This document shows positions 46,881 to 58,020 of a stretch of DNA of 64,000 bases, piece by piece; position 1 is the stretch's first letter; each line of letters begins with the position of its first letter. This DNA comes from Actinocorallia herbida. GTDB taxonomy: Bacteria > Actinomycetota > Actinomycetes > Streptosporangiales > Streptosporangiaceae. Below the pieces are notes generated by a model. The model saw only the letters and a program-made list of their open reading frames with translations, had not been told where the DNA came from and made no database searches. Both the position numbers and the translations under genes were made by a program. Location: assembly GCF_003751225.1 (NCBI RefSeq), contig NZ_RJKE01000001.1, positions 1,488,001-1,552,000 on the forward strand, read 5' to 3'.

Positions 46881-49868
<2,988 letters not shown>

Positions 49869-49872
<4 letters not shown>

Positions 49873-50081
49873 CCGGGTTCGCCGCCGGGGTGCTCGCCGA
49901 GGAGGGGACGGTCGGCCTCTTCGGGATCTCGGTGCCGTGGACGGCGATGCTGCTGTTCGCGGTCGCGCTGTTCCTCGCCTCCGGCGTGTACAGCTTCATC
50001 AGGCAGGGACTCAAGGTCGCGGCGGTGATCCTCGCGGTGCTGACCGTGCTGTCGGTCCTCGCCGCGATGGGCAGGCTGTGA
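49869..50081 (+). CDS. Small membrane protein in the his operon
   Basis: This 70-residue protein has two membrane helices ([20 protein letters not shown] and [18 protein letters not shown]) and little else. The GTG overlaps the hisB stop and hisH follows within 13 nt. I recall a small hypothetical at the same position in other actinomycete his operons. I know no function. Confidence 0.8.
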
Positions 50082-50094
50082 GGGAGGGATGGGA

Positions 50095-50721
50095 ATGAAG
50101 AACATCGTCATCCTCGACTACGGGTCGGGGAACCTGCGCTCGGCCGAACGCGCGGTGGCCAGGGTCGGCGCCGAGGTCACCGTCACGTCGGACTTCGACA
50201 CCGCGCTGAACGCCGACGGCCTGGTCGTCCCGGGCGTCGGCGCGTTCGCCGCCTGCATGGCGGGCCTCAAGTCGGTCCGCGGCGAGCAGATCATCGGCCG
50301 CCGCCTGGCCGGGGGCCGCCCGGTCCTCGGCATCTGCGTCGGCATGCAGATCCTCTTCGCCGAGGGCGTCGAGCACGGCATCACCACCGAGGGCTGCAAC
50401 GAGTGGCCCGGCACCGTCGAGCGCCTGCACGCCCCGGTCATCCCGCACATGGGCTGGAACACCGTCCAGGCCCCGTCGGACTCCGTCCTCTTCCGCGGCC
50501 TCGACCCCGACACCCGCTTCTACTTCGTGCACTCCTACGCCGTCCGCAAATGGGAACTCCACCCCGAGCGCATGGCCCCTCCCATCGTCACCTGGGCCGA
50601 ACACGGCGAACCCTTCGTCGCCGCCGCCGAGAACGGCCCCCTCTCCGCCGCCCAGTTCCACCCGGAGAAGTCCGGCGACGCCGGCGCCACCCTCCTCACC
50701 AACTGGCTCACCACCGTGTAG
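50095..50721 (+). CDS. hisH: Imidazole glycerol phosphate synthase, glutaminase subunit
   Basis: This 208-residue class I glutamine amidotransferase feeds ammonia to His[19 protein letters not shown], the nucleophile Cys in [15 protein letters not shown], and His/Glu of [10 protein letters not shown] form the triad. ATG 50095 has GAGGGAGGG properly spaced upstream; ATG 50089 is immediately next to it and less likely. It ends the first his block, although HisF, its partner, is 6.5 kb downstream. Confidence 0.96.
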   Translation: MKNIVILDYGSGNLRSAERAVARVGAEVTVTSDFDTALNADGLVVPGVGAFAACMAGLKSVRGEQIIGRRLAGGRPVLGICVGMQILFAEGVEHGITTEGCNEWPGTVERLHAPVIPHMGWNTVQAPSDSVLFRGLDPDTRFYFVHSYAVRKWELHPERMAPPIVTWAEHGEPFVAAAENGPLSAAQFHPEKSGDAGATLLTNWLTTV

Positions 50722-50730
50722 CGCGCGCCC

Positions 50731-50778
50731 GTACATGCACGATGCTCCGGCCGCCTGGCCGGAGCATCGTGCATGTAC
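50731..50778. repeat. 22-bp perfect inverted repeat after hisH
   Basis: The arms are 50731-50752 and 50757-50778, exactly complementary over 22 bp, with a 4-nt loop GCCT. The left arm begins GTACATGCACGATG. There is no U-tract. It can end the hisH transcript but is far longer than other hairpins here. Confidence 0.85.
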
Positions 50779-50869
50779 GCGCCGGCCGCGGCACGCCGGA
50801 GTGTCGACACCTCTTGAGCATTTCCGATGCGGTTGGCACAGGGGCGGAAACGACCGTGCCCCGGGCGGC

Positions 50870-51100
50870 ATGCCGAAGCAGAGGGACGGGCTGCTCTCCC
50901 TCGTCTGCCTGCGCAACCGGATCATGCGTCACGAGCCCGTCCACGACCGTGACCTCGCCGCCGACCACGAGAAGATCCGCCGGATGCCGCGGTACCTGTC
51001 GATCGATCTGGCCGACCACGTGGCCGCGGTCACGCGGGTCGCGGAGGTCCTGTCGCGCAAGGACGACGTCTGCGCGGGCCTCACCGCGCCGAGGTTCTGA
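50870..51100 (+). pseudogene. Abi-like protein C-terminal remnant
   Basis: The 76-residue frame LLSLVCLRNRIMRHEPVHDR followed by DLAADHEKIRRMPRYLSIDL resembles the C-terminal end of actinobacterial Abi-like (abortive infection related) proteins, in which LRNRI-x-HHEP is conserved. Here the second His pair is RH. The N-terminal two-thirds of such proteins is missing; upstream DNA shows no matching domain. I call it a fragment, low to moderate confidence. Confidence 0.55.
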
Positions 51101-51109
51101 GGAGGCGCT

Positions 51110-51891
51110 GTGGCGGATCTGGTCACGATGGCCGAGATCGCCCGCCGCTGCGGCGTGCGGCGCGGCGCGGTGAGCAACTGGCGCCGCAGACATCCCGGAT
51201 CTCCGGCCCCGGCCGAGACGCTCCGAGGGCGGGATCTCTTCCCTCCAATGTGCGTCCCTCCTTCCTCGCCATGGGTGGGCCGGGAGTCGGCGTCGTGGCC
51301 GCCGGGCAGATCGGGCAGGACCACGGGATCAGAGGGTTCGGGGCCCGCAAGGTGCCACCGCACGTTGCGGCGGGGTTGGAAAGGTTCCGTCTCGAGGAGG
51401 GGGATCTCGTCTGCGTCCGGTGCGGGGAACTCGGCCGGGTCGCGCAGGTCGGCGCGGAGCATGAGGGCTGGCTCACCGGAACGTCGTGCCTGCGGATCCG
51501 GGTCAAGGAGCGAACCGCCCTCCGCCCCCGCCATCTGCTCCAGGTTCTCGCTCGGCGGGAGACGGTGAGATGGCTCGTCGCCCGCTCGCCCCGCTCGGTG
51601 ATCGCCAGTCTCCGGACCCGCACGCTCCTGGACCTGCCGGTGGTTCTTCCCCCCACGGCGGAGCAGGAGGCGATCTTGGCGGTCCTGGCGTCCCTCGACG
51701 CCGAGGAGGCCGTGCACCGCAGGGTCGCGGAGGAGACGGCGCGACTGCGGTCCGGCCTCGCCGAGAGGCTGCTCGACGGCGAGTTCACCGTGACGACGGG
51801 CGATCTTCGGGCATCGGGCCGCCTGCCGGCCGGCCCGCCGGTCTTCGGAGGGGCCGGTGAGGGGCGCTGGACGGTGATACTGGGGGGATGA
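51110..51891 (+). pseudogene. Remnant of an N6-adenine DNA methylase/specificity gene
   Basis: Positions 51110-51235 encode MADLVTMAEIARRCGVRRGA VSNWRRRHPG-type sequence, the helix-turn-helix start of solitary actinobacterial N-6 methylases. In another frame, 51250-51891 encodes GDLVCVRCGELGRVAQVG, then GTSCLRIR, RTRTLLDLPVVLPPTAEQEA and ILAVLASLDAEEAVHRRVAE, matching a type I S-subunit-like target-recognition tail. The catalytic middle (FxGxG and NPPF/Y motifs) is absent and the frame shifts between the two parts, so this looks like an internally deleted gene. The tail overlaps the next ATG (ATGA). Confidence 0.65.
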
Positions 51892-52199
51892 GCAAGGAGA
51901 GGGCTCGGCGGAGGGCCGAGCGGGAGGCTGCGGCGGCTGCGGCGGCCGAGCGGAATCGGGTGCGGCAGGTTCGGCGGACCAGGGTGCGGCGGGCCGTGGG
52001 GAAGGTGCTGCCCACGGGGGCGGCGGGGGCCGCGGCTCGGGCGCGGAGGGCGCGGTTCGGGGCCGTGGTGGTGTTCCTGGTGGCCGTGCAGGGCTTCGCC
52101 TGGGGGCTGGGGTTCGGGGGGATGGAGCGGTTCGCGGTGCTGGTGGTGTCGCTGCTGGTGGTGCCCGTGGCGGCGTTCCTGGCGTTCGACCGGCGGTGA
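51888..52199 (+). CDS. Small basic membrane protein
   Basis: This is 103 residues. A strongly basic N-terminus (KERARRRAEREAAAAAAAER) and two C-terminal membrane helices (FGAVVVFLVAVQGFAWGLGF and FAVLVVSLLVVPVAAFLAFD). Its ATG overlaps the end of the methylase remnant. A known pattern of actinobacterial hypothetical proteins; function is unknown. Confidence 0.75.
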   Translation: MSKERARRRAEREAAAAAAAERNRVRQVRRTRVRRAVGKVLPTGAAGAAARARRARFGAVVVFLVAVQGFAWGLGFGGMERFAVLVVSLLVVPVAAFLAFDRR

Positions 52200-52233
52200 T
52201 CGCGGGGGCGGGGAATGCGCGGGCGGGGTGGAT

Positions 52234-52249
52234 GGTTTAAAGTTCAACC
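52234..52249. promoter_or_regulatory. Imperfect palindrome upstream of pirin
   Basis: GGTTTAAAGTTCAACC has two mismatched arm positions and is AT-rich against its surroundings. It lies 20 bp before the pirin ATG, a suitable place for an operator or a core promoter. I cannot name the regulator. Confidence 0.35.
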
Positions 52250-52268
52250 AACCAGGGAGGTGCGTCTG

Positions 52269-53027
52269 ATGCAGGCGGCGGCGGTGGACATCCGGCGGGC
52301 GGATGAGCGGGACAAGACCAAGATCGACTGGTTGGACTCCAAGCACTCGTTCTCGTTCGGGGGGCACTACGACCCGGACAACACGCATCACGGCGTGCTG
52401 TTGGTCAACAACGACGACACCGTGAAGCCCGGGATGGGGTTCGAGACGCATCCGCATCGGGACATGGAGATCGTGACGTGGGTGCTGCGCGGGTCCCTGG
52501 TGCACCAGGACTCCGAGGGGCACAACGGGGTGATCTACCCGGGGCTGGCGCAGCGGATGAGCGCGGGGACCGGGATCCTGCACTCGGAGAAGAACGACTC
52601 CTGGAGCCTCGAGGGCGGCGACGAGCACGCCGAGCCCGTCCACTTCATTCAGATGTGGGTGGTTCCCGACGAGGCGCGGATCAAGCCCGGCTACGAGCAG
52701 CTGGAGATCGGCGACGAGCTCCTGCGCGGCGGCCTCAAGACGGTCGCCTCCGGCATGGCCAAGCACGAGTTCGACACGGCGATCCGGATCAAGAACAAGT
52801 TCGCGGCGCTGCACGTCGCGCGGCTGGAGGCGGGCGGGTCGGTGACCCTGCCGGACGCGCCCTATCTGCACCTGTTCGTCGCACGCGGCGACGTCGAGCT
52901 GGAAGGCGCGGGGGCGCTGCGCGAGGGCGACGCCGTGCGATTCACCGCCACCGGCGGCCAGAAGGTCACCGCGACGGACGCGGCGGAGGTCATGGTCTGG
53001 GAGATGCACGCCAAGGTCGCCGCCTGA
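52269..53027 (+). CDS. Pirin family protein
   Basis: This 252-residue bicupin starts at ATG 52269 with GGGAGG upstream. The N-terminal metal-binding cupin shows FETHPHRDMEIVTWVLRGSL and MSAGTGILHSEKN, with the His/His/His/Glu ligand set (HPHRD and HSE). Pirins include quercetin dioxygenases and redox-responsive regulators; which applies here cannot be told. Confidence 0.93.
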   Translation: MQAAAVDIRRADERDKTKIDWLDSKHSFSFGGHYDPDNTHHGVLLVNNDDTVKPGMGFETHPHRDMEIVTWVLRGSLVHQDSEGHNGVIYPGLAQRMSAGTGILHSEKNDSWSLEGGDEHAEPVHFIQMWVVPDEARIKPGYEQLEIGDELLRGGLKTVASGMAKHEFDTAIRIKNKFAALHVARLEAGGSVTLPDAPYLHLFVARGDVELEGAGALREGDAVRFTATGGQKVTATDAAEVMVWEMHAKVAA

Positions 53028-53054
53028 CGGCCTGACGAGCACGACCCGGGGAAA

Positions 53055-53097
53055 CACGAAGACCGCCCGCCCCTGAGAGGGGCCGGGCGGTCTCGTG
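53055..53097. terminator. Bidirectional hairpin terminator
   Basis: CACGA (53055-53059) and GACCGCCC (53061-53068) pair with GGGCGGTC (53085-53092) and TCGTG (53093-53097), with an inner CCCC/GGGG pairing, giving a long stem between the convergent pirin and GH15 genes. Confidence 0.8.
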
Positions 53098-53101
53098 GTG
53101 C

Positions 53102-54931
53102 CTACGGGCGGACCAGTGTGCCGTTGTTGTCCAGCGCGCGGTCGAGGTTGACCGCGGCGCTGATCAGCGCCAGGTGGGTGAACGCCTGCGGGAAGTTGCC
53201 GAGCGCCTCGCCGGACGGGCCGATCTCCTCGGCGTACAGGCCGACGTGGTTGGCGTAGGTCAGCATCTTCTCGAAGACCATCCGGGACTCCTTGACGCGT
53301 CCCGCCGCGGTCAGGGCGTCGACGTACCAGAAGGAGCAGAGGTTGAAGGTGCCCTCCTCGCCCTCCAGGCCGTCGTGGCCGGTCGCGGCGTACCGGTGCA
53401 CGAGGCTGTCGGAGACGAGCTCCTTGCCCAGGTGGTCGAGCGTCATGAGGAAGCGCGGGTCGGTCGGGCCGGAGAACTTGAGCATCGGCATGCACAGCAC
53501 GGCCGCGTCGAGCAGCTTGCTGCCCGGGTGCATGACGTAGGCGCCGATCTCCGGGTCCCAGCACTCCTGCTGGACGAACCGGTAGGCCTTGGCCGCGAGG
53601 CGCTGCCACTTGTTGGACCGTGCCGGGAGGCCGCGGTCGCGGGCCAGGCGCAGCGCCCGGTCGAACGCGGTCCAGGTCTGCAGGCCCGAGTAGGTGAAGC
53701 GCTGGCGGCCGCCGCGGACCTCCCAGATGCCCTCGTCCGGCTCCTCCCAGTGGTCGGCGAGCCAGTCCAGGCGCTTGGACAGGGTCTGCCACAGGTCGTA
53801 GGAGATCGGGACTTCGCGGTTGTACATGTACACCGCTTCCATGATCTCGCCGTAGACGTCGAGCTGGCGCTGCCCCGCGGCGCCGTTGCCGATCCGGACG
53901 GGACGGGACCCGCGGTAGCCCTCGAGGTGGTCCAGCGTGTGCTCGGGGATCTTGTCGGACCCGTCGACCGAGTACATGATCATGACGTCGCGCTCGAGGG
54001 TGGCCTCCTCGCAGCGGAGCTGGAGCCACTCCATGAACGCCGCGGCCTCCTCCAGGAAGCCGAGCTGCATCAGGGAGTAGATCGTGAAGGCCGAGTCGCG
54101 CAGCCAGGCGTAGCGGTAGTCCCAGTTGCGCACGCCGCCGATCCCCTCGGGCAGCGACGTGGTGGGCGCGGCGACCAGGGCGCCGGTGGGGTGGTAGACG
54201 AGCAGTTTCAGCGCCAGCGCGGAGCGGTGGACCATCTCACGCCAGCGGCCCCGGTAGCGGGACTGCCCGATCCACTTCTGCCAGAACTCCTGGGTGCGCA
54301 GGAACATCTCGTCCGCCTCACCCGGCACCAGCGGGTGCACCTGGCCCTGCCACTCCAGGACGACGTCGACGGTCTCGCCCTCATCGAGCGTGAACGTCGC
54401 CTTCACCCCGTCGCCGTCGTGGATCAGCGGCACGTTGGAGCGCAGCACGAAGCGGCCGGCCGAGGAGGTGAACACCGCGCCCACCCCTTCGACGATCTCG
54501 ATCTCGTGCGAGGCGCGGGCGTAGTCGAACGCCGGGTAGCAGCCCAGCTCGAAGGTGGCCCGGCCGCGCACCGCGCGCGCCTGGCGCACGATGAGGTCGC
54601 GGGGCGGGGCCGACCCGCTGGTCTCCGGCACCATGAAGTCGATGACCTCGCCGACGGCCTCCGCGGTGAGGAAGCGCGTCATGAGGATGTTGGTGTCGGG
54701 CAGGTAGAGCTGCTTGGGGCGGTTGGCCGACCGGCAGGACAGCGAGAAGAAGCCGCCCTTGCGCGCGTCGAGCAGGGAGGCGAACAGGGACGGGGCGTCG
54801 AAGCGCCCCGGACAGAACCAGTCGATGGTCCCGTCGGTGCCGACGAGTGCGACGGTGCGCAGATCGCCGACGATCGCGTGTTCTTCGATGGGCAGGTAAC
54901 GGCCGTACTGGACCGATCCATTTCGAGGCAC
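53102..54931 (-). CDS. Glycoside hydrolase family 15 protein (glucoamylase/trehalase-like)
   Basis: This 609-residue cytoplasmic protein begins RYLPIEEHAIVGDLRTVALV and then GTDGTIDWFCPGRFDAPSLF, the GH15 N-terminal beta domain. The (alpha/alpha)6 barrel carries GGVRNWDYRYAWLRDSAFTI, WEEPDEGIWEVRGG with the likely acid, and EEGTFNLCSFWYVDAL. Mycobacterial proteins of this layout are trehalases; others hydrolyse maltodextrins. No signal peptide, so an intracellular disaccharide role is plausible. GTG 54931 is the start. Confidence 0.92.
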   Translation of the reverse strand: MPRNGSVQYGRYLPIEEHAIVGDLRTVALVGTDGTIDWFCPGRFDAPSLFASLLDARKGGFFSLSCRSANRPKQLYLPDTNILMTRFLTAEAVGEVIDFMVPETSGSAPPRDLIVRQARAVRGRATFELGCYPAFDYARASHEIEIVEGVGAVFTSSAGRFVLRSNVPLIHDGDGVKATFTLDEGETVDVVLEWQGQVHPLVPGEADEMFLRTQEFWQKWIGQSRYRGRWREMVHRSALALKLLVYHPTGALVAAPTTSLPEGIGGVRNWDYRYAWLRDSAFTIYSLMQLGFLEEAAAFMEWLQLRCEEATLERDVMIMYSVDGSDKIPEHTLDHLEGYRGSRPVRIGNGAAGQRQLDVYGEIMEAVYMYNREVPISYDLWQTLSKRLDWLADHWEEPDEGIWEVRGGRQRFTYSGLQTWTAFDRALRLARDRGLPARSNKWQRLAAKAYRFVQQECWDPEIGAYVMHPGSKLLDAAVLCMPMLKFSGPTDPRFLMTLDHLGKELVSDSLVHRYAATGHDGLEGEEGTFNLCSFWYVDALTAAGRVKESRMVFEKMLTYANHVGLYAEEIGPSGEALGNFPQAFTHLALISAAVNLDRALDNNGTLVRP

Positions 54932-55062
54932 TCTTTTGATGGTCCTCGCTTGTGTGATGGGCGGATTGCGGACGTGTTAACAGCGTGATCCGTTATACGG
55001 ACCAGCGGGTAACTCCACTTGCCAGGATAGGTCGGCCTCGGGGGCGGATGTGCCGTGTTGGG

Positions 55063-55974
55063 TCAGGAGGGGCAGGTGCCCCGGTATTCGTTGATCTCTC
55101 GGGTCGGGAAAGCCGGACCTGGGCATAGAAACCGGTCGTATCTGGTGTCTTCATCGACATAACGCTTCAACCAGGACACCGTGTACTTGGTGATCACCGG
55201 ATTGGGCGTGATGAAGCTCAGGTGCCCGCGCTTGCGCAATTCGATGTAGGCCTTCTCCGGAGCGCGCGTCATGCTCTGGTAGAACGGCTCGGCGTGGCTG
55301 CGGACGGGCGCGACCCGGTCGTCGTCGGAGCCGAAGACGAGGGTCGGCACCCGGATCGTCCGCCAGTCCCGCTCCAGGTGCCACGGCGCGAGCGGCACGG
55401 CGGCCTTGAGGCCCGGCCGCTGGGCCGCCGCGCGCAGCACCGCGCCGCCGCCCATGGAGTGGCCCATGACCGCGAGGCGGGACGGGTCGATCCGGTCGCG
55501 GACGGGGCCGGTGGCCAGCCGGTCCAGCGCGGCGAGCAGCTGGGTGGCGCGGGCGTCCGGCCGGTCCGTGCGGTGCTTGGCGTTCAGGGTGAGCACCACG
55601 AACCCGTGCGAGGCGAGGAGCGGGCCGTAGACGGCGATCGACTTCTCGGTGCCGAGGAAGCCCGGCATGATCGCCACCGCGCCGAACGTCCCCTGGGAGA
55701 TGTCGACGGGGTAGTGCAGGGTGCCCGCGGCGGTGCCCCGCCCGGCCACCAGCCGGGTCCTGGCGACGGCGAAGGGGCCGCCCGAGGCCGTCAGGGACGC
55801 CTCGGTGGGCGCGGGGCCCCGCTGGTAGGGGCCCGTGCCCGCCGGGGCCGCCGGGGCGGCCTGGACGGGCAGGAGGGCCACCAGGGCGGCGAGCGGGACG
55901 GACAGGACCCGCGAAAGGGTCGAGAGCAAGGGGAGCGCCCCTCTCACTGGGAAGGCGAGTGATCCGACGATCAC
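55063..55974 (-). CDS. Secreted cutinase / PET-hydrolase-like esterase
   Basis: This is 303 residues from GTG 55974 (GTG 55947 also possible). A hydrophobic signal ending near VQAAPAAPA is followed by a mature part beginning YQRGPAPTEASLTASGGPF, closely like Thermobifida cutinases. Numbered from 55974, the triad is Ser173 (GHSMGGG), Asp219 (DDDRVAPV) and His251 (KRGHLSF); the Ser-Asp-His spacing equals that of TfCut2 as I recall it. The substrate-clamp aromatic is Phe106 (PGFLGTE) where TfCut2 has Tyr; Trp198 (PWHLERDW) and Met174 are kept. FLCPGP and RGTCPS hold the C-terminal disulfide (Cys284, Cys301). Confidence 0.9.
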   Translation of the reverse strand: MIVGSLAFPVRGALPLLSTLSRVLSVPLAALVALLPVQAAPAAPAGTGPYQRGPAPTEASLTASGGPFAVARTRLVAGRGTAAGTLHYPVDISQGTFGAVAIMPGFLGTEKSIAVYGPLLASHGFVVLTLNAKHRTDRPDARATQLLAALDRLATGPVRDRIDPSRLAVMGHSMGGGAVLRAAAQRPGLKAAVPLAPWHLERDWRTIRVPTLVFGSDDDRVAPVRSHAEPFYQSMTRAPEKAYIELRKRGHLSFITPNPVITKYTVSWLKRYVDEDTRYDRFLCPGPAFPTREINEYRGTCPS

Positions 55975-56091
55975 GAAGTGTGATCCCAGGTGCCGGGGCT
56001 TGTCCGCGCGGCACGCGTGCCGGATAGGAAGATCATTCGTTGCGGGGAGGGGAAAACGCCGGTCAAGGCCGTTCCCGGTAGGCTTTCCGGC

Positions 56092-56811
56092 ATGACCCTG
56101 ACGCTCCTTCCCGCCGTTGACGTCGCCGATGGCCAGGCCGTGCGCCTGGTGCAGGGCGAGGCCGGCACCGAGACCGGCTACGGCAACCCCCTCGACGCGG
56201 CCCTCGCCTGGCAGAGCGCGGGCGCCGAGTGGATCCACCTCGTCGACCTGGACGCCGCCTTCGGCCGCGGCTCCAACCGCGAGCTGCTGCGCGAGGTCAC
56301 CGGACGGCTGGACGTCAAGGTCGAGCTCTCCGGCGGCATCCGCGACGACGCCTCCCTGCGCGCCGCCCTCGACACCGGCTGCGCCCGGGTGAACCTCGGC
56401 ACCGCCGCGCTCGAGGATCCCGAGTGGACCCGCCGCGCCATCGCCGAGTTCGGCGACCGCATCGCCGTCGGCCTCGACGTGCGGGGCACCACCCTCGCCG
56501 CGCGCGGGTGGACCCGTGAGGGCGGCGACCTGTGGGAGGTGCTGGACCGGCTGGAGGCCGACGGCTGCCCCCGCTACGTCCTCACCGACGTCACCAAGGA
56601 CGGCACGCTGCGCGGCCCGAACGTCGAGCTGCTGCGCGAGGTCTGCGGCCGCACCGACAAGCCGGTGATCGCCTCCGGCGGCGTGTCCTCCCTGGAGGAC
56701 CTCAAGGTGCTGAAGGACCTCGTGCCGCTCGGCGTCGAGGGCGCGATCGTCGGCAAGGCGCTCTACGCGCAGGCCTTCACGCTCGAGGAAGCGCTGGAGC
56801 TCACTCGATGA
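56092..56811 (+). CDS. hisA: Phosphoribosyl isomerase A (HisA/TrpF, PriA)
   Basis: This is a 239-residue TIM barrel. [20 protein letters not shown] and then [20 protein letters not shown] match actinobacterial PriA, which serves both histidine (HisA) and tryptophan (TrpF) synthesis. [20 protein letters not shown] and [13 protein letters not shown] are the second phosphate-binding half. TAGGCT (56079-56084) 7 nt before the ATG is a leaderless promoter candidate that would drive the second his block. The stop overlaps ridA. Confidence 0.95.
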   Translation: MTLTLLPAVDVADGQAVRLVQGEAGTETGYGNPLDAALAWQSAGAEWIHLVDLDAAFGRGSNRELLREVTGRLDVKVELSGGIRDDASLRAALDTGCARVNLGTAALEDPEWTRRAIAEFGDRIAVGLDVRGTTLAARGWTREGGDLWEVLDRLEADGCPRYVLTDVTKDGTLRGPNVELLREVCGRTDKPVIASGGVSSLEDLKVLKDLVPLGVEGAIVGKALYAQAFTLEEALELTR

Positions 56812-57197
56812 TCGAACGGATCTCCTCGGGTGGACCCTGGGAGGACCTGATCGGGTACTCGCGGGCGGTGCTGGCGGGCGACATGGCGTTCGTCTCCGGC
56901 TGCACCTCGACGGTGGACGGCGAGGTCGTCCACGTCGGTGATCCTTATGAGCAGACCCGCACGGCGTTCCAGATCGCCCTGTGGTCGCTGGAGCGGCTCG
57001 GGCTGTCGATCCGGGACGTCGTGCGGACCAGGATGTACGTCACCTCGGCCGAGCACACCGACGCGGTGGGCCGCGCGCACGGCTCGCTGTTCCGCGACGT
57101 GCGGCCCGCGGCGTCCATGCTGATCGTCGCCGGCCTGCTCGACTCGCGGATGCTGGTGGAAGTGGAAGTCGACGCGTACCGGGGGGCAGTGGCATGA
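56808..57197 (+). CDS. RidA family protein
   Basis: This 129-residue YjgF/RidA-fold protein has [20 protein letters not shown] and [20 protein letters not shown], ending with [20 protein letters not shown], in which the Arg is the usual imine-binding residue. RidA deaminates reactive enamine/imine intermediates. Position between hisA and hisF is common in actinomycetes. ATGA overlaps on both sides. Confidence 0.92.
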   Translation: MIERISSGGPWEDLIGYSRAVLAGDMAFVSGCTSTVDGEVVHVGDPYEQTRTAFQIALWSLERLGLSIRDVVRTRMYVTSAEHTDAVGRAHGSLFRDVRPAASMLIVAGLLDSRMLVEVEVDAYRGAVA

Positions 57198-57955
57198 GCG
57201 TGGCCGTGAGAGTGATCCCGTGCCTGGACGTCGACGCCGGCCGGGTCGTGAAGGGCGTCAACTTCCAGAACCTGCGCGACGCGGGCGACCCGGTGGAGCT
57301 GGCGCGCCGGTACGACGCCGAGGGCGCCGACGAGCTGACGTTCCTGGACATCACCGCGTCCTCCGGCGACCGGTCGACCACCTATGACGTGGTGCGCCGC
57401 ACCGCCGAGCAGGTGTTCATCCCCCTCACCGTCGGCGGCGGCATCCGCACCGTCGAGGACGTGAACAAGCTGCTGCGCGCGGGCGCCGACAAGGTGTCGA
57501 TCAACACCGCGGCGATCGCCAGGCCCGAGTTCCTGCGCGAGGCCGCGCACCGCTACGGCAGCCAGTGCATCGTGCTGTCGGCCGACGCGCGGCGCTGCGC
57601 CGACACCCCCTCGGGTTTCGAGGTGACGACGCACGGCGGGCGCAAGGGCACCGGCATCGACGCCATCGAGTGGTGCCGCAAGGCCGAGGAGCTCGGGGTG
57701 GGCGAGATCCTGCTCAACTCGATGGACGCCGACGGCACCAAGACCGGCTTCGACCTCGAGATGCTGCGCCGGGTCCGCGAGGTCGTCGGCGTGCCCGTCA
57801 TCGCCAGCGGCGGCGCGGGCGCCCTGGAGCACTTCCCTCCCGCGGTCGAGGCGGGCGCCGACGCCGTCCTCGCCGCCTCGGTGTTCCACTTCGGCGACCT
57901 CCTCATCTCCGAGGTGAAGAGCGCCATCAGGGCCGCCGGCCACGAGGTCCGCTGA
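57194..57955 (+). CDS. hisF: Imidazole glycerol phosphate synthase, cyclase subunit
   Basis: This 253-residue TIM barrel forms imidazole glycerol phosphate and AICAR using ammonia from His[21 protein letters not shown] with the catalytic Asp, [37 protein letters not shown] and [20 protein letters not shown] are diagnostic. It overlaps ridA (ATGA) and is followed by a strong hairpin that ends the operon. Confidence 0.97.
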   Translation: MSVAVRVIPCLDVDAGRVVKGVNFQNLRDAGDPVELARRYDAEGADELTFLDITASSGDRSTTYDVVRRTAEQVFIPLTVGGGIRTVEDVNKLLRAGADKVSINTAAIARPEFLREAAHRYGSQCIVLSADARRCADTPSGFEVTTHGGRKGTGIDAIEWCRKAEELGVGEILLNSMDADGTKTGFDLEMLRRVREVVGVPVIASGGAGALEHFPPAVEAGADAVLAASVFHFGDLLISEVKSAIRAAGHEVR

Positions 57956-57957
57956 GA

Positions 57958-57996
57958 GCTGCTTTCGCCCGGGTCCCCGGCGCGGGCGAAAGCAGC
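57958..57996 (+). terminator. Hairpin terminator after hisF
   Basis: GCTGCTTTCGCCCG (57958-57971) and CGGGCGAAAGCAGC (57983-57996) form a perfect 14-bp stem. Starts 2 nt after the hisF stop. Confidence 0.85.
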
Positions 57997-58020
57997 CAGT
58001 CATACGCATAACCTGGCGGG

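Noticed and set aside
50735-50869. Longer start for the Abi-like fragment within the 22-bp palindrome
   Set aside because: The added residues have no similarity to Abi-like proteins and derive from the inverted repeat.
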